A stretch of DNA of 5,747 nt from Candidatus Moraniibacteriota bacterium (GTDB lineage Bacteria; Patescibacteriota; Minisyncoccia; Moranbacterales; UBA9337): contig DNVQ01000011.1 in assembly GCA_003507475.1 (NCBI GenBank), positions 4,299 through 10,045 on the forward strand, in the 5' to 3' direction. The notes under the pieces are model-generated. The model did no database searches. It saw only the letters and a list, made by a program, of their open reading frames with translations, and had not been told where the DNA came from. Within the stretch, counting starts at the first letter, position 1, and every line of letters starts with the position of its first letter. Of the stretch, positions 5,677 to 5,747 are shown in pieces. Made by a program: the position numbers and the translations under genes.

Positions 5677-5722
5677 TACTTTCATAATTCATAATACTTA
5701 ATACATAATACATACAAACTAA
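5674..5722. repeat. Seven-unit 7-nt tandem repeat overlapping the racemase stop codon
   Basis: In strict 7-nt register the units are TAATACT, TTCATAA, TTCATAA, TACTTAA, TACATAA, TACATAC and AAACTAA. Two adjacent units are identical, and most others share a T-A/T-C-A-T-A-A pattern. The first unit contains the racemase TAA stop (5674-5676). The 25 bases after the array run to the window end without a recognisable gene. Confidence 0.65.
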
Positions 5723-5747
5723 TGAATTTACGCAATGCTCAATTTAT

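Noticed and set aside
5722..5747. ATG at 5722 as the start of a further gene
   Set aside because: The frame is open for eight codons (MNLRNAQF) to the window end, but this is too short to judge and has no Shine-Dalgarno or promoter.
1..5747. CRISPR array or mobile element behind the repeats
   Set aside because: The repeats are 7-8 nt, contiguous and without spacers; no cas gene, transposase or terminal inverted repeats are present.
1..5747. TGA recoded to glycine as in some CPR lineages
   Set aside because: All six genes are full-length for their families or well delimited without any in-frame TGA, and tryptophan is encoded by TGG.

Overview
This is an AT-rich bacterial window with six protein genes, all on the plus strand, separated by short intergenic gaps. 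I infer a member of the Candidate Phyla Radiation (Patescibacteria, Parcubacteria-like). The reasons are compact packing, very AT-rich lysine- and isoleucine-heavy proteins, near absence of Shine-Dalgarno sites, the style of the short degenerate intergenic repeats, and a PolA with a decayed proofreading domain. No rRNA or ribosomal protein is present to fix the taxon. The standard bacterial code fits: no recognised gene needs a read-through TGA, and the six stops are TAA or TAG.

Layout. Positions 1-48 hold an 8-nt tandem repeat that runs into the start codon of tsaE (42-473), the ATPase of the tRNA t6A37 pathway. Nine bases later comes a lipoprotein cyclophilin-type peptidyl-prolyl isomerase (483-1289), probably in the same transcript. 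A 140-base gap follows, with a 14-bp GC-rich palindrome, decayed 7-8-nt repeats and a TATAAT box. Next is a 69-residue unknown protein (1430-1639), the only gene here with a strong Shine-Dalgarno, closed by an intrinsic terminator (1659-1699). Then come an orphan four-helix membrane protein (1734-2180) and DNA polymerase I, polA (2229-4922). Both have nearly identical promoters, TTGTRT-N17-TATACT, placed so close to the ATG that the mRNAs should be leaderless. An aspartate/glutamate-racemase-family gene (4993-5676) follows a 7-nt tandem repeat and is itself followed by another.

The genes do not form one pathway. tsaE and polA are housekeeping; the cyclophilin acts outside the membrane; the racemase and membrane protein look accessory. 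The most unusual feature lies between and inside the genes. Short arrays with a 7- or 8-nt period, each with a different unit sequence, occupy four of the gene junctions or window edges. One such array (2605-2632) sits inside polA, where it appears to have added about six residues to the 5'-nuclease domain. No CRISPR, transposase, tRNA or defence system is visible.
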